From positions 10,178,001 to 10,242,000 of the forward strand of contig NC_059382.1 of assembly GCF_019703515.2 (NCBI RefSeq): 64,000 bases of DNA, in the 5' to 3' direction. The notes beneath the pieces are model-generated. The model was not told the DNA's origin. It saw nothing but the letters and a program-made list of their open reading frames with translations, and did no database searches. Source of the stretch: Myxocyprinus asiaticus (lineage: Eukaryota; Chordata; Actinopteri; Cypriniformes; Catostomidae). Shown in pieces: positions 22,190 to 33,942 of the stretch; positions within the stretch are counted from its first letter, which is position 1, and each line of letters begins with the position of its first letter. Both the position numbers and the translations under genes were made by a program.

Positions 22190-22516
22190 TGATGGGATGT
22201 GAGGAGGAAGTGGAAGATGGCGAAATCCAACTCAAAAGGTATTTTATTTTCTCAACTTTTCAGTCTTAACATAAAAGCTTTGCTTTTCAGCACACAAGAT
22301 TTTGGGCTTTTCTGCACTGCACTCTGACGAGTCTCTCTGGCATGTATCTCTCCCACACTGATGTCTGGCTCGCTCTTTTAACCCGTCTCCACTCTCACTG
22401 CATTGAAAAACAGCTGTTAGAGACAATTAATGGCAGGTGATGATCTTTACCATTCACATCTCCTGATCTTGCTCTCCATTAACAAATCGGCGCTCAACCA
22501 CGCCCCCACCACCACA
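22190..22516 (-). repeat. 5' LTR of the Gmr1-like element
   Basis: A 327-bp partner of 17972-18298, identical in length and boundaries. About 20 substitutions separate the two. Confidence 0.9.
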
Positions 22517-24102
22517 ATCATATTGTATATTCCTTAATCTATAGAGTTTTCTGGAAAAAAGGAAAACTGCTGCAGTTTATTTAAGTGGTATCTGGCATTG
22601 CTTCTGTGACATGAATCTGAGTCCTCCATGTTTTCCCAGGCTGTTGGTTTAGATTGAATTCACTGATAACCTTGCTGTTAAAACAGACTGGGATTTGATA
22701 CCACTGCCGATACTTACCACCACACAATGTCTTCTGAGAAACTGATGTGACTGTTCTCATGACTCTGGCCGTACTGACATTTCAATCTCATCTGCATGGA
22801 GTCCACTGCTGGTTAAACATGTTGTAGACACAGGAAATTTGTGTCTCAGTAGTAGCTAGTGTTCCACACAGTTAGGTAGTAGGAACACATTAATTGTCAT
22901 AAAATAACTTTTAAAGGCTACCTCAGAAGTTTTGTTAAGACAAATCAGGTTAATCAATGACCATGTTCGTGATACCTCCGGGCAGCTAATTTCTATGTAT
23001 ACAATTATGGAATATTCCTGGAGTATTTAACCTCGTGAGACATCGCATCCACATGCTTGGACATTGCCTTTTGGCTTCGCTATGGGCTATGCTTAATTAA
23101 ATTTGATAAAAACCAACAGATCTCAGTTCAGGAGACTCTAGACTGTCTTTAAAGGTTTAAAATATCAGCGCACCGAGTCATGTGACAAAACAACATGGTG
23201 CCAAACTCAGCTGAGTTTATCTTTCAGAGAAACTGCAACAAAACTATATCTGGTAAGAAACCAGCTTAATTTTTCACATTAAAACCTGTTTGAGTCAAAA
23301 GAGTAGAGTCTCTAGTTTCATCCGATTTGCTATTTTAAAAATTGCATCGATTTATTGTGAAATGGCACGCTGTTAAACACAATGTCCACGTACGTGGACA
23401 ATAGGACTAACTTTCCATAAAAATCCTACAATCACTGTGCATTATCACATTGAGAATCAATGGACGTATCCAAAAGCTGAAAATTTTGCTTTCAGAGGCT
23501 TTATACGGAGTTAAGATGAAAATAAGGTGCATTTCAAATGGTTCTGAGACCAGTAAAGACAGATAGCACACTGCAGGTTAAGTCATTCACTAAATAGGGA
23601 GCAAGGGAGCATCCTATAGCTTTCCTATGCAGCCAAGTACATTCACTTCTAACATCTGGTCATAAGTTCAGTTTCAGGCTGCAGATGATGTTTGGACCAC
23701 TCAACATGTTTGTCGGACATGAGACAATGATAATCAGTACATAGTTTCAGAATTTCATAATGCAAACTTTTATTTTAACATGGTTGGCAGTGATTTGATG
23801 ATGCTGGCCATTACTTTTAATCAGAATTATTTATTTAGCTTTATAGAAAATCAGCTGTAATGTCTATAACATCTCAAAAACATGAATAAAAACACTCCTG
23901 GAAACATAATAAACTATTTGATGAAGAAAAATCTTACTTTATATAGCTTGAAATTACTTACATTTTCACACCTTAGTTCCGTTGTCCACATAAAGTAAAA
24001 GAGAAAAGAAAATTTAATAACTGCATTTTTTTGGACTACAGCTTTGCAGTTTGTAAACGTGTGTAAAGGCCATGTTGACTGAGCTGAATGAGAACTACAA
24101 CA

Positions 24103-24152
<50 letters not shown>

Positions 24153-24358
24153 GCATGGCCTCTCTCCACTTTAGCACTGTGTGTGACCTGTATACTAACA
24201 TAGTCTCATACCTGCGATATAGTGTGTCGCAGAGGCACTGAGGGACACTAAATCCAGCCAGTTGTCTGCTGAGAAATGATTTACACACTCACTCAGTCAC
24301 TGTTGCTGTTTGTTCCCTCTTTCCTTCACTCTCTCTATTATTTCCTGCTTGCACATGA

Positions 24359-24392
<34 letters not shown>

Positions 24393-24513
24393 GGTTTGTC
24401 TGCATTGCAGTGGGCTACTGTTAAACCCAGGAGGATTCTTTGGTTTTTAGCCACATATTGCAATTCTCATTCAATATGCTTGTGGTTGTGGTTTAGCGAT
24501 CCGTGAATTATCA
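22517..24513. other. Intronic sequence with two microsatellites
   Basis: No supported gene. It contains (TG)n at 24106-24149 and (CA)n at 24365-24392. The remainder is AT-rich and unrecognised. Confidence 0.6.
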
Positions 24514-25092
24514 TTTAAAGGAATAATTCACTCAAAAATTACAATTCTGTTGTTATTTACTCACCCCTGTGTCATCCCAAACCCTTATGACTTTCTTTTT
24601 TAATGCAGAAAACAAAAGATGTTTTAATTAAAATTGTAAGGCGACTTTTCAATTTTAAAGCTTAAAAAAGGACCCAAAAGAACTTGAGCCTCTATGAAAA
24701 TAAATTACTTAATTTCATGTTATTTCAAACCTGTTTGACTTTTTTTTTTTCTTCTGTGTAGCACAAAAGGAGTTGCTTTGAGAAATGTACTGACTGCTCA
24801 TTTCCATACAATAAAAAATTATGGGGAGGGGGGCTGTTGAGTTAAAAAAATGACAATGTAAAAATAGTCCATATGACTCATGCTCTATATTCCAAGTTAT
24901 TTGAAGCCATATAAAAGCTTTGTGTGAAGAACAGTGAGAACCAATGGCACGTGGCATCACTGACATTAAATCTGATGAGATGTATGTTCACATGCCTAGT
25001 TGTGGTAGTAGACTACAACTACAAAAAAGTAGAGTACTTTTTTTTTTGTTGTTGTCATTTTTGGAGTTTGACACCCCCTTGTCACTGTTTAC
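24514..25092. repeat. Fragments of TTAA-type inverted-repeat elements
   Basis: One left end at 24514 (TTTAAAGGAATAATTCACTC). A second worn member from about 24700 carries TTTCAAACCTGTTTGACTT and TTCTGTGTAGCACAAAAGG. The arms are incomplete, so the boundaries are approximate. Confidence 0.5.
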
Positions 25093-25364
25093 TTAATGAC
25101 ATAGTTCACCCACATATGACAATTCTGTCATCATTTACTTTCTTCCATGCACATGAGGTGATTTCAGGCTAAACGAAAGTCTCAGTCACCATTCACTTTT
25201 ATTGTATAGAACAAAAAAGTTTAAATGGAAGTTAATGCTGACTGAGGCTAACACACTGCCTAACATCTCCTGTGTTCCATGAAAGAAAGAAAGACATATT
25301 GGTTTGGAACAACATGAGGGTGATGACAGAGAATTTTCATTTTCGGGTTAAACCATACCTTCAC
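25093..25364. repeat. TTAA-type inverted-repeat element, short form
   Basis: Left boundary TTAA at 25093, then CATAGTTCACCCACATATGA. The right arm has AACAACATGAGGGTGATGAC and CATTTTCGGGTTAAACC. The interior has GTCACCATTCACTTTTATTG. Confidence 0.7.
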
Positions 25365-28115
25365 CAAAGATCTATCTCTCTCTCTCTCTACTGGAGCTGT
25401 TTATCTCTTGCTATCATAGGAAAGTACATTCTCTTATATCCGTTTAACGAATGATGCTGCTGATCCAGTGTCCACCACCCTCTGTCCCCATCTGTCTGCG
25501 GAACCATCGAGTTTGGCCACAAGCCAGTCTTTCATGAGTTCCACATTCCTGCGACTAATTTAATTGGCATCACATCTCAAGATTAATAGGGATAATATTT
25601 TGTGACAACTGTGAAAGGACTTAATTAGAATTATTAGAAAGTGAAATGTGTTTGACATCCATCATATAAAGAGAGAAGATGAATCAGGGAATCTTGATCC
25701 TGGATCATCCTGAACGTTTAACTCTATGTACATAGAAAAGAGCTTCATGAAGCAGCATTATAAAGCACTAGTATTTGCAACATGTATGCAAATACTATTT
25801 ATAGTATCAAATGCTGCAGATCATAGCATAAAGATAGAAGTTGAAGGTAAACTGTGTTTCAATGTTAAAATATTTTATCCTTTCCCAGTTTAATAAACAA
25901 CTAAAATATACAGAATGTATGCCATTTGTACATTTATTTTCCAAATAAGTGCAACACTGTGGTGCTATCACAACATTGCTCTGTTCGTTTAAGTAGCAAC
26001 CAACATTGGCTCAACCAATAGCATGAGTTTGGCATGGAACTATCTGTTTATGGCAGAAAGGGGAGTGTTCGAGAAACTGGTTTGAATACATCATTATATT
26101 TGCAATTCCGTTTGGTGACGCTAGTAATGCGTCCTTAATTTTTAAGCTCAAAATCCTGTTTGGTTGATGTCATGTCTTGCCTAATTTAATTCAGCCTGTC
26201 TCAGTTTCCTTTCAAGCAATTTTTTTTTTTTTATTATTGTCAATTCATATGCGATGTCTATTAAATATCCCATATTCTTGTCTCAGGAGCTTCAGTGAAT
26301 GTGTGAACCAGAATTCATTTCTGTCCCCGAATGCAAAGCAGTATGTTTACTACCTTCTAGTCAACACCTATATTGATAAAGTGGATGTGACTGGCATAGC
26401 CTCTAGAAATCTCTCTCTCACACACTCTACACACACACACACACACACACAAAAACACACACACACACTTGCACTATCTCTTGTCAAACTCAAACTGTCT
26501 ACCTCTCGCTGAACATATGCTAATGTCTGAAGCTGTGTCATATCGGAGCATTCGCTCATTTCCTTGCATAGCCAGTTCCTCTCTCACATGCCACTTTCAC
26601 GTCCTCCACGCAAGAGCTGTTCACTTCTGATCTTCACAGATGGCATCAGAGCTCTTTAATCTTTCCATTACAGCCACAAAAATTTCCTTTGGGATGTGGG
26701 TGAATTGATGAAACTGATTTTTGGGCAAAGCTTCAATGACTTCTCCTACAGGTAGGCTTAAAGGTGAAGTACATATGTCATTTTTGGATTATAAAATATG
26801 AAATACTTTCTCCTTTACCTGCTTATTATAAAATGATTATAAGTAAGCCATTTGTATGTTGATTTCCCAGAAAAGTGGAAATACTGTGGACTGCCTGTTT
26901 GGTGCAAAAACTACATATTTTACCTTTTAATTTGACGTGTATAATTTCTTTACCACAAGCAGCACCAAATGTAATGGTGACAATAATATTTTTTATTTTC
27001 CCAAACCTCCAATCACCCCTTCTGTCCTGCCCTTGTCAAGTCAAGTCAAAGTTTACTTTATTTTAATTTTATTTAAAATATGAAAATACTTTCTACTTTA
27101 CTGCTTATTTTACAATGATTGTAAGTAAGCCAGTCCAGTCCCATATAGAATACTGACCTAACTTAAGTGGAATATTATAATTGACTATTTATTCAATTAA
27201 TTGTGCAGTTCTGGTATATGGTGAGTTTGTATTAATGTTTTATGAGTTTTTAAGCAGCTAAAGACAAGGTGATCCTACAAGGGTCTGAAGTCATCATATA
27301 AATGGCTTGGAGAAAGTATTGTAACATTGAAAAATAAATATTTTTCACCTCTAAAGAATTTTTTTCTGGAAGGACTCAAAAATGACTGAAAATTATGTCC
27401 TGATCCAATTAACGCTAGTATATTTTGTTTTATTTTATTTATTTTTTACACAAATCAAGTCTATTACACTCAGTTCTATTTTAAGAACCTTGGAGTTGCA
27501 TATTTTTCATACATACACTTATTTTTTTTTCTATCAGTTATCAGAAAGGGCATGTTGATAATAAAGAATCATATCCATATGATGACCCAAGGCATTTGTG
27601 TCTGGACATATGGTGGAAATGAATGTAATATGAATGAATGGGATCATAAAGGAATTACCTGCTGCCATAGCGACAAGAGCTTATTTGTCAAGCAAGAGTC
27701 CATGTACTCCCTGATTGAGTGTACCTCTCCCCCTCTCTGTCATTTTCTTTATCTCACATTCTCTTGGAGCCCTCTTTCTTTCTCCACCTCCTGTAACAGA
27801 TTGCAGATTTTCACTGTTTTGTCCCACCAGATTTATTTTCTTGCTCTATTGCCATTTAATTTTCTTCCATTTGCCCAAATGCCACAGGAGCTCTCTGATA
27901 ATTGGCACTGTTTACTGTAGAAGTTATTGAGAAGGGTGGATGTGGCACAGACACAGGTGACTCAAGCAAATTAATGTGAGACTAATGCTTTCCTCATGTA
28001 TTAACTTGTCATTTAGCCTGAGTTTTTTATTCATACCCCTAGAATTACTGTATGGTTGTATGGGACTCCAGTAAATGTAGTGTGCTACGTTTAGGAGCAA
28101 GTTTGGTTATTAGCA
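25365..28115. other. Intronic sequence with minor repeats
   Basis: No supported gene. It holds a (CA)n tract at about 26430-26468. A dispersed repeat at about 26758-27130 starts TAAAGGTGAAGT; relatives of this family lie at 36632 and 48380. A run rich in ATTA cores lies at 25553-25640. The open frame at 27552-27920 has no recognisable domain. Confidence 0.5.
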
Positions 28116-28360
28116 ATAATTAATAATTATCAAAGATAATTATTAATTATTAAAATCAATAGAACATTGATGAGAATCAATGTTAGCTTTTTTAAATCCT
28201 TTAAATCAACAGTTATCAAAGATAATCGTTAATTGTTAACGTCGATGAAACATTAAAGTTAACACTAGCTTATTGATCATTCAAATTCAATCAAAGATAA
28301 TTATCAGTTATCAAAAATCAATAGAATATTAATAAGGATTAACATTGACGGGGCACCACC
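28116..28360. repeat. AT-rich tandem repeat, about 90-bp units, three copies
   Basis: Three diverged units begin near 28126, 28215 and 28295. Each contains ATCAAAGATAAT, then an AATTATTAA-like part, TCAATAGAACATT or a variant, and a CAATGTTAGC-like end. A non-repeated stretch with GGGGCACCACCCTGAAATCAG follows directly at about 28350; it resembles retroelement debris but is unassigned. Confidence 0.6.
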
Positions 28361-28707
28361 CTGAAATCAGGGACTAATAACCGAATATTAAAACAGTCTC
28401 AATGTTAGATTGTTTTCTTAGGAAAATCGACATCCGAAGAATATCGATTTACGGGGAAAAAAACAATAAATGAAGGTTTGAATCCGAGCACTGACATCCC
28501 GTCAGCATGACACAGGCGTATGCAAAACAAACCAAAACACTTCTCTTTGAAATATAAACAAAATTTATTTATGCAGTAATATCAATTAATAATTAATACA
28601 ATGCAGTCAATAAACTTCCGACTTACAACTACAAACTAAACAGTGATATGATTAGATATGGAAATAAAACACATAAGGTGTGTGTGTGACTGTGTTGTAA
28701 ATAGCAA

Positions 28708-29013
28708 TAAAGGAACAGTACACCAAAAAATTAAAATTCTGTCATTGTTTGGTCACCTTATGTGGTTTCAAACTTGCATTATATAACTTTGTTTCTTCCA
28801 TAGAACACAAAAGATGTTAGGCATAATGAAAGTCTCAGTCACTATTCACTCTTATTGCATCTTTTTCTTCTACACAATGAAAATGAATGGTGACTGAGGC
28901 TAACATTCTGCCTAACATCTCCTTTTGTGTTCCTCAGAAGAAAGTCATATGAGTTTGTAATAACATGATGGTGAGTAAATTATGACAGAATATTTGGATG
29001 AACTATCCCTTTA
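28708..29013. repeat. TTAA-type inverted-repeat element, short form
   Basis: The left arm starts TAAAGGAACAGTACACC and the right arm ends GATGAACTATCCCTTTA. The interior has CACTATTCACTCTTATTGC and its approximate complement. The terminal tetranucleotides are worn (ATAA and TTAT). Confidence 0.75.
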
Positions 29014-29431
29014 TCTATCATAAATAGATAAAGGGATCATTTTTATATATTGTATCATATGTAATGGCATACCAACCAGATGTCTAAAACAAAGTAGCAA
29101 TCTAAAATATTTCTAAAAGTTGTGCCTTTTCATTTGGCAGTTATTAATAAGAAGTCATCAACAAAAGTAAAAAAACTCTTGACTTGAGAAATGTTTTTTT
29201 CCTACAGTTTGGTGGACTGCATACAGATGCATGCATTTCTCTGCTGTTCTCCTTTTCGTATTTAGAATTGGAGATGTGCCACAGGCAAGAGGCTTTGTGG
29301 TCAGCAGCTTTTGTGAATATTTTAAAATAACAGAATACATTTTCATAATTGAAATCCTTTGAATTTTAAGGGAAACTTTAGAAATGTAGCTGTCCTATAT
29401 ACAGTATCTTGTTTATAGTTGGCATGTATAT

Positions 29432-29769
29432 CAAAGGTATAGTTCGCTCAATGAAAATTCTGTCCTCATTTGGGTCCAAATGCAAATATTGTCTAGAATA
29501 CAAAAGTCAACATTTTGAAGTCAACAAGACTTAAATTTTGGTCTGTTCCTCAAAAAAAGTTTTCGGATGGCTTGATATATAATGCTTTTTTGTCATTTTG
29601 GACCTTTTCAAAATCAACATTCGTTTTCATTATGTGGAAAAAAGTAACATTGATATTCTTCAAAAATAATTTTGTGTTCCCCAGAAGAATGATACAGTAG
29701 TTATATGGGTTTGGAACTATATAAGGGTAAATATCAGAACTTTTTATTTTTTAATGAACCATCCCTTTT
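29432..29769. repeat. TTAA-type inverted-repeat element, degenerate
   Basis: The left arm reads AAAGGTATAGTTCGCTCAAT and the right arm TTAATGAACCATCCC. TTTTGTGTTCCCCAGAAGAA lies near the right arm. Confidence 0.6.
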
Positions 29770-31300
29770 TTTATTCCATGCTCAGAAAGTGGATACAAAA
29801 AACAAATAAACAAACAAAACAAAACAACAAAAAAACAGCACAAGTGAAATGGTCATTTTTCTTCACTAAATCATATTTTAGTTCTCTTTTTGTGTGTGAT
29901 TCCAGACTACACTGAGTCTACATCAAGACCCCTATGTAGCCTGTGAGTGCTGTATAACAGCTAGGAGTAAAATCAAGTAGCAAACAGCAGATGGGGTAAA
30001 TACAGTATATGTGGTGCATTGATTTCAATGGGATTTGCAGCCATTGGCGATGAAACAGCCTGCAGCTTGAGTTGAGCAGGTTTCAGGAGCTGTCCGTGGT
30101 GCTGAAATCTGTCAGCAATCCACAGTATTCTCAGCGAGTCCACTGTATTTCGCTAGGTGGGCGGAATTTCCGGTTGGCTAGCGGAAGTGTGATTGGTTGG
30201 CATTTTGTGTGTAGCCAGTCTCTGCTTGCTTGCGTGTCATGCGGTTAGATTCTTGATTTTTAAAAATTGCAAGATATCTTTAAAATTCCCCAGACAATGT
30301 GTGCAGTTAGTGATTATCCTAATCAAAACTAAGGTTTTATCTAAAACAGCAATGTTATGAGCAGAAACCACTCGCAAAGCAAAGCGCTCCAGTCCCAGAT
30401 ACTGCTGCTTCCGTCGGCTGCCTACAGAAGGACTGACTTATGAACATCTGTTTGAAAAATCTTGAAATAATTTGTTTGTGTGCTCTTTTCACTTTATTGA
30501 CAAGAAGTCAGATAGGTGGGCAAGAACAACATCACCTCGCTATAATTCTGTGATATTTTGTTCTCAAGTTTCTGTCATTTTTAATGCTGCTTTAGCACAC
30601 AGTATAATGATTGTTTATGCTGAACCGGAAGTTCTGCCCACATCACCCGTAAAGTGTCATGGGACTTTTGGGAATTTTGTGGATAGAGCTCAGTTGTTGC
30701 TCCACGTTTCTGAGTTCCCAGTTCTCTGGAAAAGCACAGCTACATTCTCTCTCTGTGTATGTTTTTGAGACTATATTTCCCATTTACGTAAATAAGCACC
30801 TTAGTATCAGCGTTTGGAGCCTTTTTAAAAAACAAGCCATTTATGTATTTCAAATGTATTTCTTTATGTGCTTTTGTACATACATTGGCCCCAAAAAGTA
30901 TTTGGACATGAATGCAGGCATGAATGACATTGCATTAGACAAAACATTTAACAAAAAAAATTAAAACAAGTGTTATTATTATTATTATTATTTTTATATA
31001 AATTGAATTCTTTTAAAGAAAGAAAGATGAAGAAAACTTAATATACTACAAAATGAAATACAAAGTATATTTGGACACTTTCTGGTTATCAAACATAGAA
31101 CTTGTCAATAGTTAATGTGACGAACTACACCTGTGGTTCTTTTCTTTTTCTTTTTTTTTTTAGTTGTGTGAACTTGAGGGGGAGTGGCTTCAAACATTCA
31201 CTAAAAATGACCAGCAGTTGGTTAAAGTAATTGCATAAGTGGCTAAGAAATTTAAGTTAGTTCTGAGAAAAGCTCTTGAATCATTTTTTTTTAAATACCA
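29770..31300. other. Intronic sequence, no gene seen
   Basis: No domain in any frame. It includes a GC-richer island near 30150-30250, an ACCGGAAGT at 30623-30631, and two copies of a TATTTGGACA phrase (30900 and 31072) related to the hairpin at 31308-31430. Confidence 0.5.
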
Positions 31301-31307
31301 ACAATTA

Positions 31308-31430
31308 AGTATTTGGACACTTAAGCCACACTTAAAAAAATATCTTTGCATTATAAACAAATATCCACCCTAGTGTATTTTGTTTATAATGCAATGGCAT
31401 TTTTAAGTGTGGCTTAAGTTTCCAAATACT
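31308..31430. repeat. Near-perfect hairpin, arms of about 51 bp
   Basis: The left arm (about 31308-31360) starts AGTATTTGGACACTTAAGCC. The right arm (31380-31430) is its reverse complement with a few mismatches, and the loop is about 19 bases. It looks like a palindromic MITE or a fold-back remnant; the same ends are common near Tc1/mariner-derived fish repeats. Confidence 0.8.
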
Positions 31431-31864
31431 AACTGGATCCATTGTATGCATTCGTTCAGCAACTCTTACTTGGCTCCATTGCAAATCTCAGCATGATAAA
31501 TACTGTAGATGGACAGAGAGAGTCAGTACGTTATCATAGATCATTCATAATCAGGGCCTCGCATCACTTCTGATCTTGAACTTTGCTTTTGAAAAAGCTC
31601 TGGATGTGAGGCTGCAGTTTTATTACCATGACAATTCAAGGTTTCACTTTAGTCCATTCTGGCCTCAGTCACACATTTGTCTCTCAGTATAAAATGTCTT
31701 TGACCTTTGTGAAGCTCCTTTTCATTCTACTCCAATGATAATTACTGTACCACATTTCTAAAAGTGAGACCACATGACCACATATCCTTGACAATTCACC
31801 CCATTTTCTATTTCTCTCAGACTAAAAAAAGAGCACTTCCTCTACCTCCTTCAGGACATTCTCC

Positions 31865-31882
31865 TCCTTCCTTCCTTCCTTC

Positions 31883-31919
<37 letters not shown>

Positions 31920-31941
31920 TTCCTTCCTTCCTTCCTTCTTT
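31865..31941. repeat. (TTCC)n/(TTTC)n tetranucleotide tract
   Basis: A TTCC block, a TTTC block, then TTCC again, all pyrimidine. It abuts the left end of the inverted-repeat element at 31945. Confidence 0.95.
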
Positions 31942-32762
31942 CTAGATGGTGTAACTCAATGTGGTGCTGTAATCACAGATGCACAAATGCGCACAAATTC
32001 ATTCTCAAACAGAGGGACAAACAAAGCCACAGACAAAAGCCAGGAAAGCAAAAGTCAGTAAAGCCAAAGAATAAATACTGGCATAAGTGATGAAAAAAGC
32101 CATCACAACTGATTGCAGAGAGGGTCAAATGTAATGCAAATGTATAGACATATTTATTAATTTCTAGTGCTGGAATAAATGGCTCTGCATTGTTACAAAA
32201 TTGGATCATTATGATAAAACATTGGATCTTTATGATAAAAACCAATCAATCAAAATCAATCTATAAATCAAAAACTGACATTAAAATGTCTAAGCAAGTT
32301 ACTAAAATTACGAATGTCTGAAGTTTCTGTCCAAAAATACTTTGCAGTTCTGTTTGCTGATGCTAGTGGAACAGGAATTATACACGTCTCCTTTAAAAAA
32401 AAAAAAAATATGATATAACTTTTGGACTGCAACAAGACCTCCACCTGGAATCACAAACACAACCTCGAAGTATCAGATTATATATCTAAGGACATCAGTA
32501 TGAATCACAATCACCTAATTTACCTTATTTCAGCAATATTTGCACACGCATATTCCACCATACAGTATCTCTATATCCCACCATCATTCATCGTACCAAC
32601 AAGAAGTGGCTCTCTGAGACTATTCTGACGCTGCAATTATTTTGGTCACCTGGCATCCCAAAACGGGAACATCAAAATGACAAAATGAGCACTAACATAG
32701 AACAGAAGATACAACAGAAAGGGAGGGAAGGGAGGGAAACCAAAGAAGGAACTTGAGGACAG

Positions 32763-32925
32763 GGCCAGTGGCCTGGGGGGCTGCCTCAGGGCAGAGGCAG
32801 GGTCTAGAGGCCTGGGGGAGTGCCTCAGGGTGGAGGCAAGGTCTGGAGGTCACAGAGCAGGGACAGGGTCAGGAGGCCTGGGAGGCAGCCATAGGGCAGG
32901 GACAGGGTCTGGAGGCCTGGGGGAC
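32763..32925 (-). repeat. 39-bp minisatellite module
   Basis: About four units, roughly 39 bp apart, carry GGCAGGGTCTAGAGGCCTGG or close variants (13 codons on the - strand, WLPPRPPDPVPAL). This is the 3'-most of four repeat modules in this element. Confidence 0.75.
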
Positions 32926-33942
32926 AGCCTCCATGGCCAGGAGTGCTGGCAGTGGCTGGGGAGCGGCCTCCATGATGGGAGTACTGGCAGCAGCTGGGGA
33001 ACAGCCTCCATGGCCGGGAGCAGCTGGGGAACAGCATCCATGATGGGAGTACTGGCAGCAGCTGGGGAACAGCCTCCATGGCCGGGAGCAGCTGGGGAAC
33101 AGCCTCTGTGGCCGGGAGCACTGGCAGCAACTGGGGAATGGCCTCCATGGCCGGGAGCAGCTGGGGAACAGCCTCTGTGGCCGGGAGCACTGGCAGCAAC
33201 TGGGGAACGGCCTCCGTGTCCAGGAGCGCTGGCACCGACTGGGGAGCAGAAGCCCTTCTCCTCCTCCTCTTCCAGATGGCTGGGAGCACTGCTGTGGGAG
33301 CGGCCATCATGACCGGGGACGCTGCCATTGGGATGGCTGAAGCTTCAGGTGCTGGCTCTGGGACGGACGAGGCTTCAAGCCCTGGCTCTGGGATGGACGA
33401 GACTTCAGACGATGGCTCTGGGACAGACGAGGCTTCAGACGCTGGCTTTGGGACGGATGAGGTTTCAGACGCTGGCTCTGGGACTGACAAGGCTTCAGAC
33501 GCTGGCTCTGGTATGGATGAGGCTTCAGGAACAGGCTTGTTGACTGTGGCAGACATGGGCGCTGGCTTGTTGGCCATGGCTGGTGTGGGCGCTGGCTCGT
33601 TGGCCGTGGCAGGTGTGGGCACTGGCTTGTTGGCCGTGACAGGCATGGGTGCTGGCTCGTTGGCCGTGGCAGACGTGACGCTGGCTCGTTGGCCATAGCA
33701 GGTGTGGGCGCTGGCTCGTTGGCCATGGCAGGCGTGGGTGCTTGAGGGGCAGGTGCCCTTCTCCTCCTCCTCCTCTTCCGGGTGGTGAGGGACACTGCCG
33801 CTATATCAGCCTCTGTGGCTGTGGGTGCTAAAAGTGGCAGGAAGGGAATGGCCTCTGTGGCCGAGACGCTGGAAGCTGGGTGTGACGGCACAAAGTGAGC
33901 GCAACACGCATCTGCGGATGAGAGAGACACAAAGACTGACAT
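32825..33942 (-). pseudogene. Proline-rich decapeptide-repeat ORF inside the inverted-end element
   Basis: Two overlapping - strand frames (33942-33307 and 33646-32825) form one broken frame; the shift lies near 33680, within a repeat. In sense order: a short N-terminal part; a basic run KRRRRRR at about 33760-33780; decapeptide repeats of type PTPAMANEPA (33535-33745); decapeptides of type SEASSVPEPA (33336-33530); a second basic run KRRRRR near 33260; then repeats of type ATEAVPQLLP (32930-33250). All of these modules are near multiples of 30 bp. There is no known enzymatic domain. Basic runs in Pro/Ala-rich low-complexity sequence are compatible with a nuclear or nucleic-acid-binding protein, but that is speculation. 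The many + strand frames here are shadows. Confidence 0.5.

Larger units (their letters stand above)
17972..22516 (-). mobile_element. Gmr1-like Ty3/gypsy LTR retrotransposon, complete but inactive
   Basis: Two 327-bp LTRs (22190-22516 is the 5' LTR, 17972-18298 the 3' LTR) start TGTGGTGGTGGGGG and end CATCCCATCA on the sense (-) strand. Between them, in sense order, are gag with a zinc knuckle, protease, integrase, reverse transcriptase and RNase H. Integrase before RT is the order of copia elements, but the protein sequences are gypsy-like; this is the arrangement described for Gmr1 elements of fish. The two LTRs differ at about 20 positions by eye (about 6 percent). In-frame stops, frame changes and altered catalytic residues make it non-functional. 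No convincing target duplication is visible. Confidence 0.85.

Noticed and set aside
17972..22516. Ty1/copia classification from the domain order
   Set aside because: RT, integrase and RNase H motifs, and the GPY/F module, are gypsy-type; only the order is copia-like.
17940..22525. Target duplication of the LTR element
   Set aside because: The flanks TTGAA and ATCAT do not match, so I claim none.
33078..33698. 206-codon + strand repeat protein in the inverted-end element
   Set aside because: The - strand frame has the basic runs and clean decapeptides; the + strand frame is its complement, open only because of the 30-bp period.
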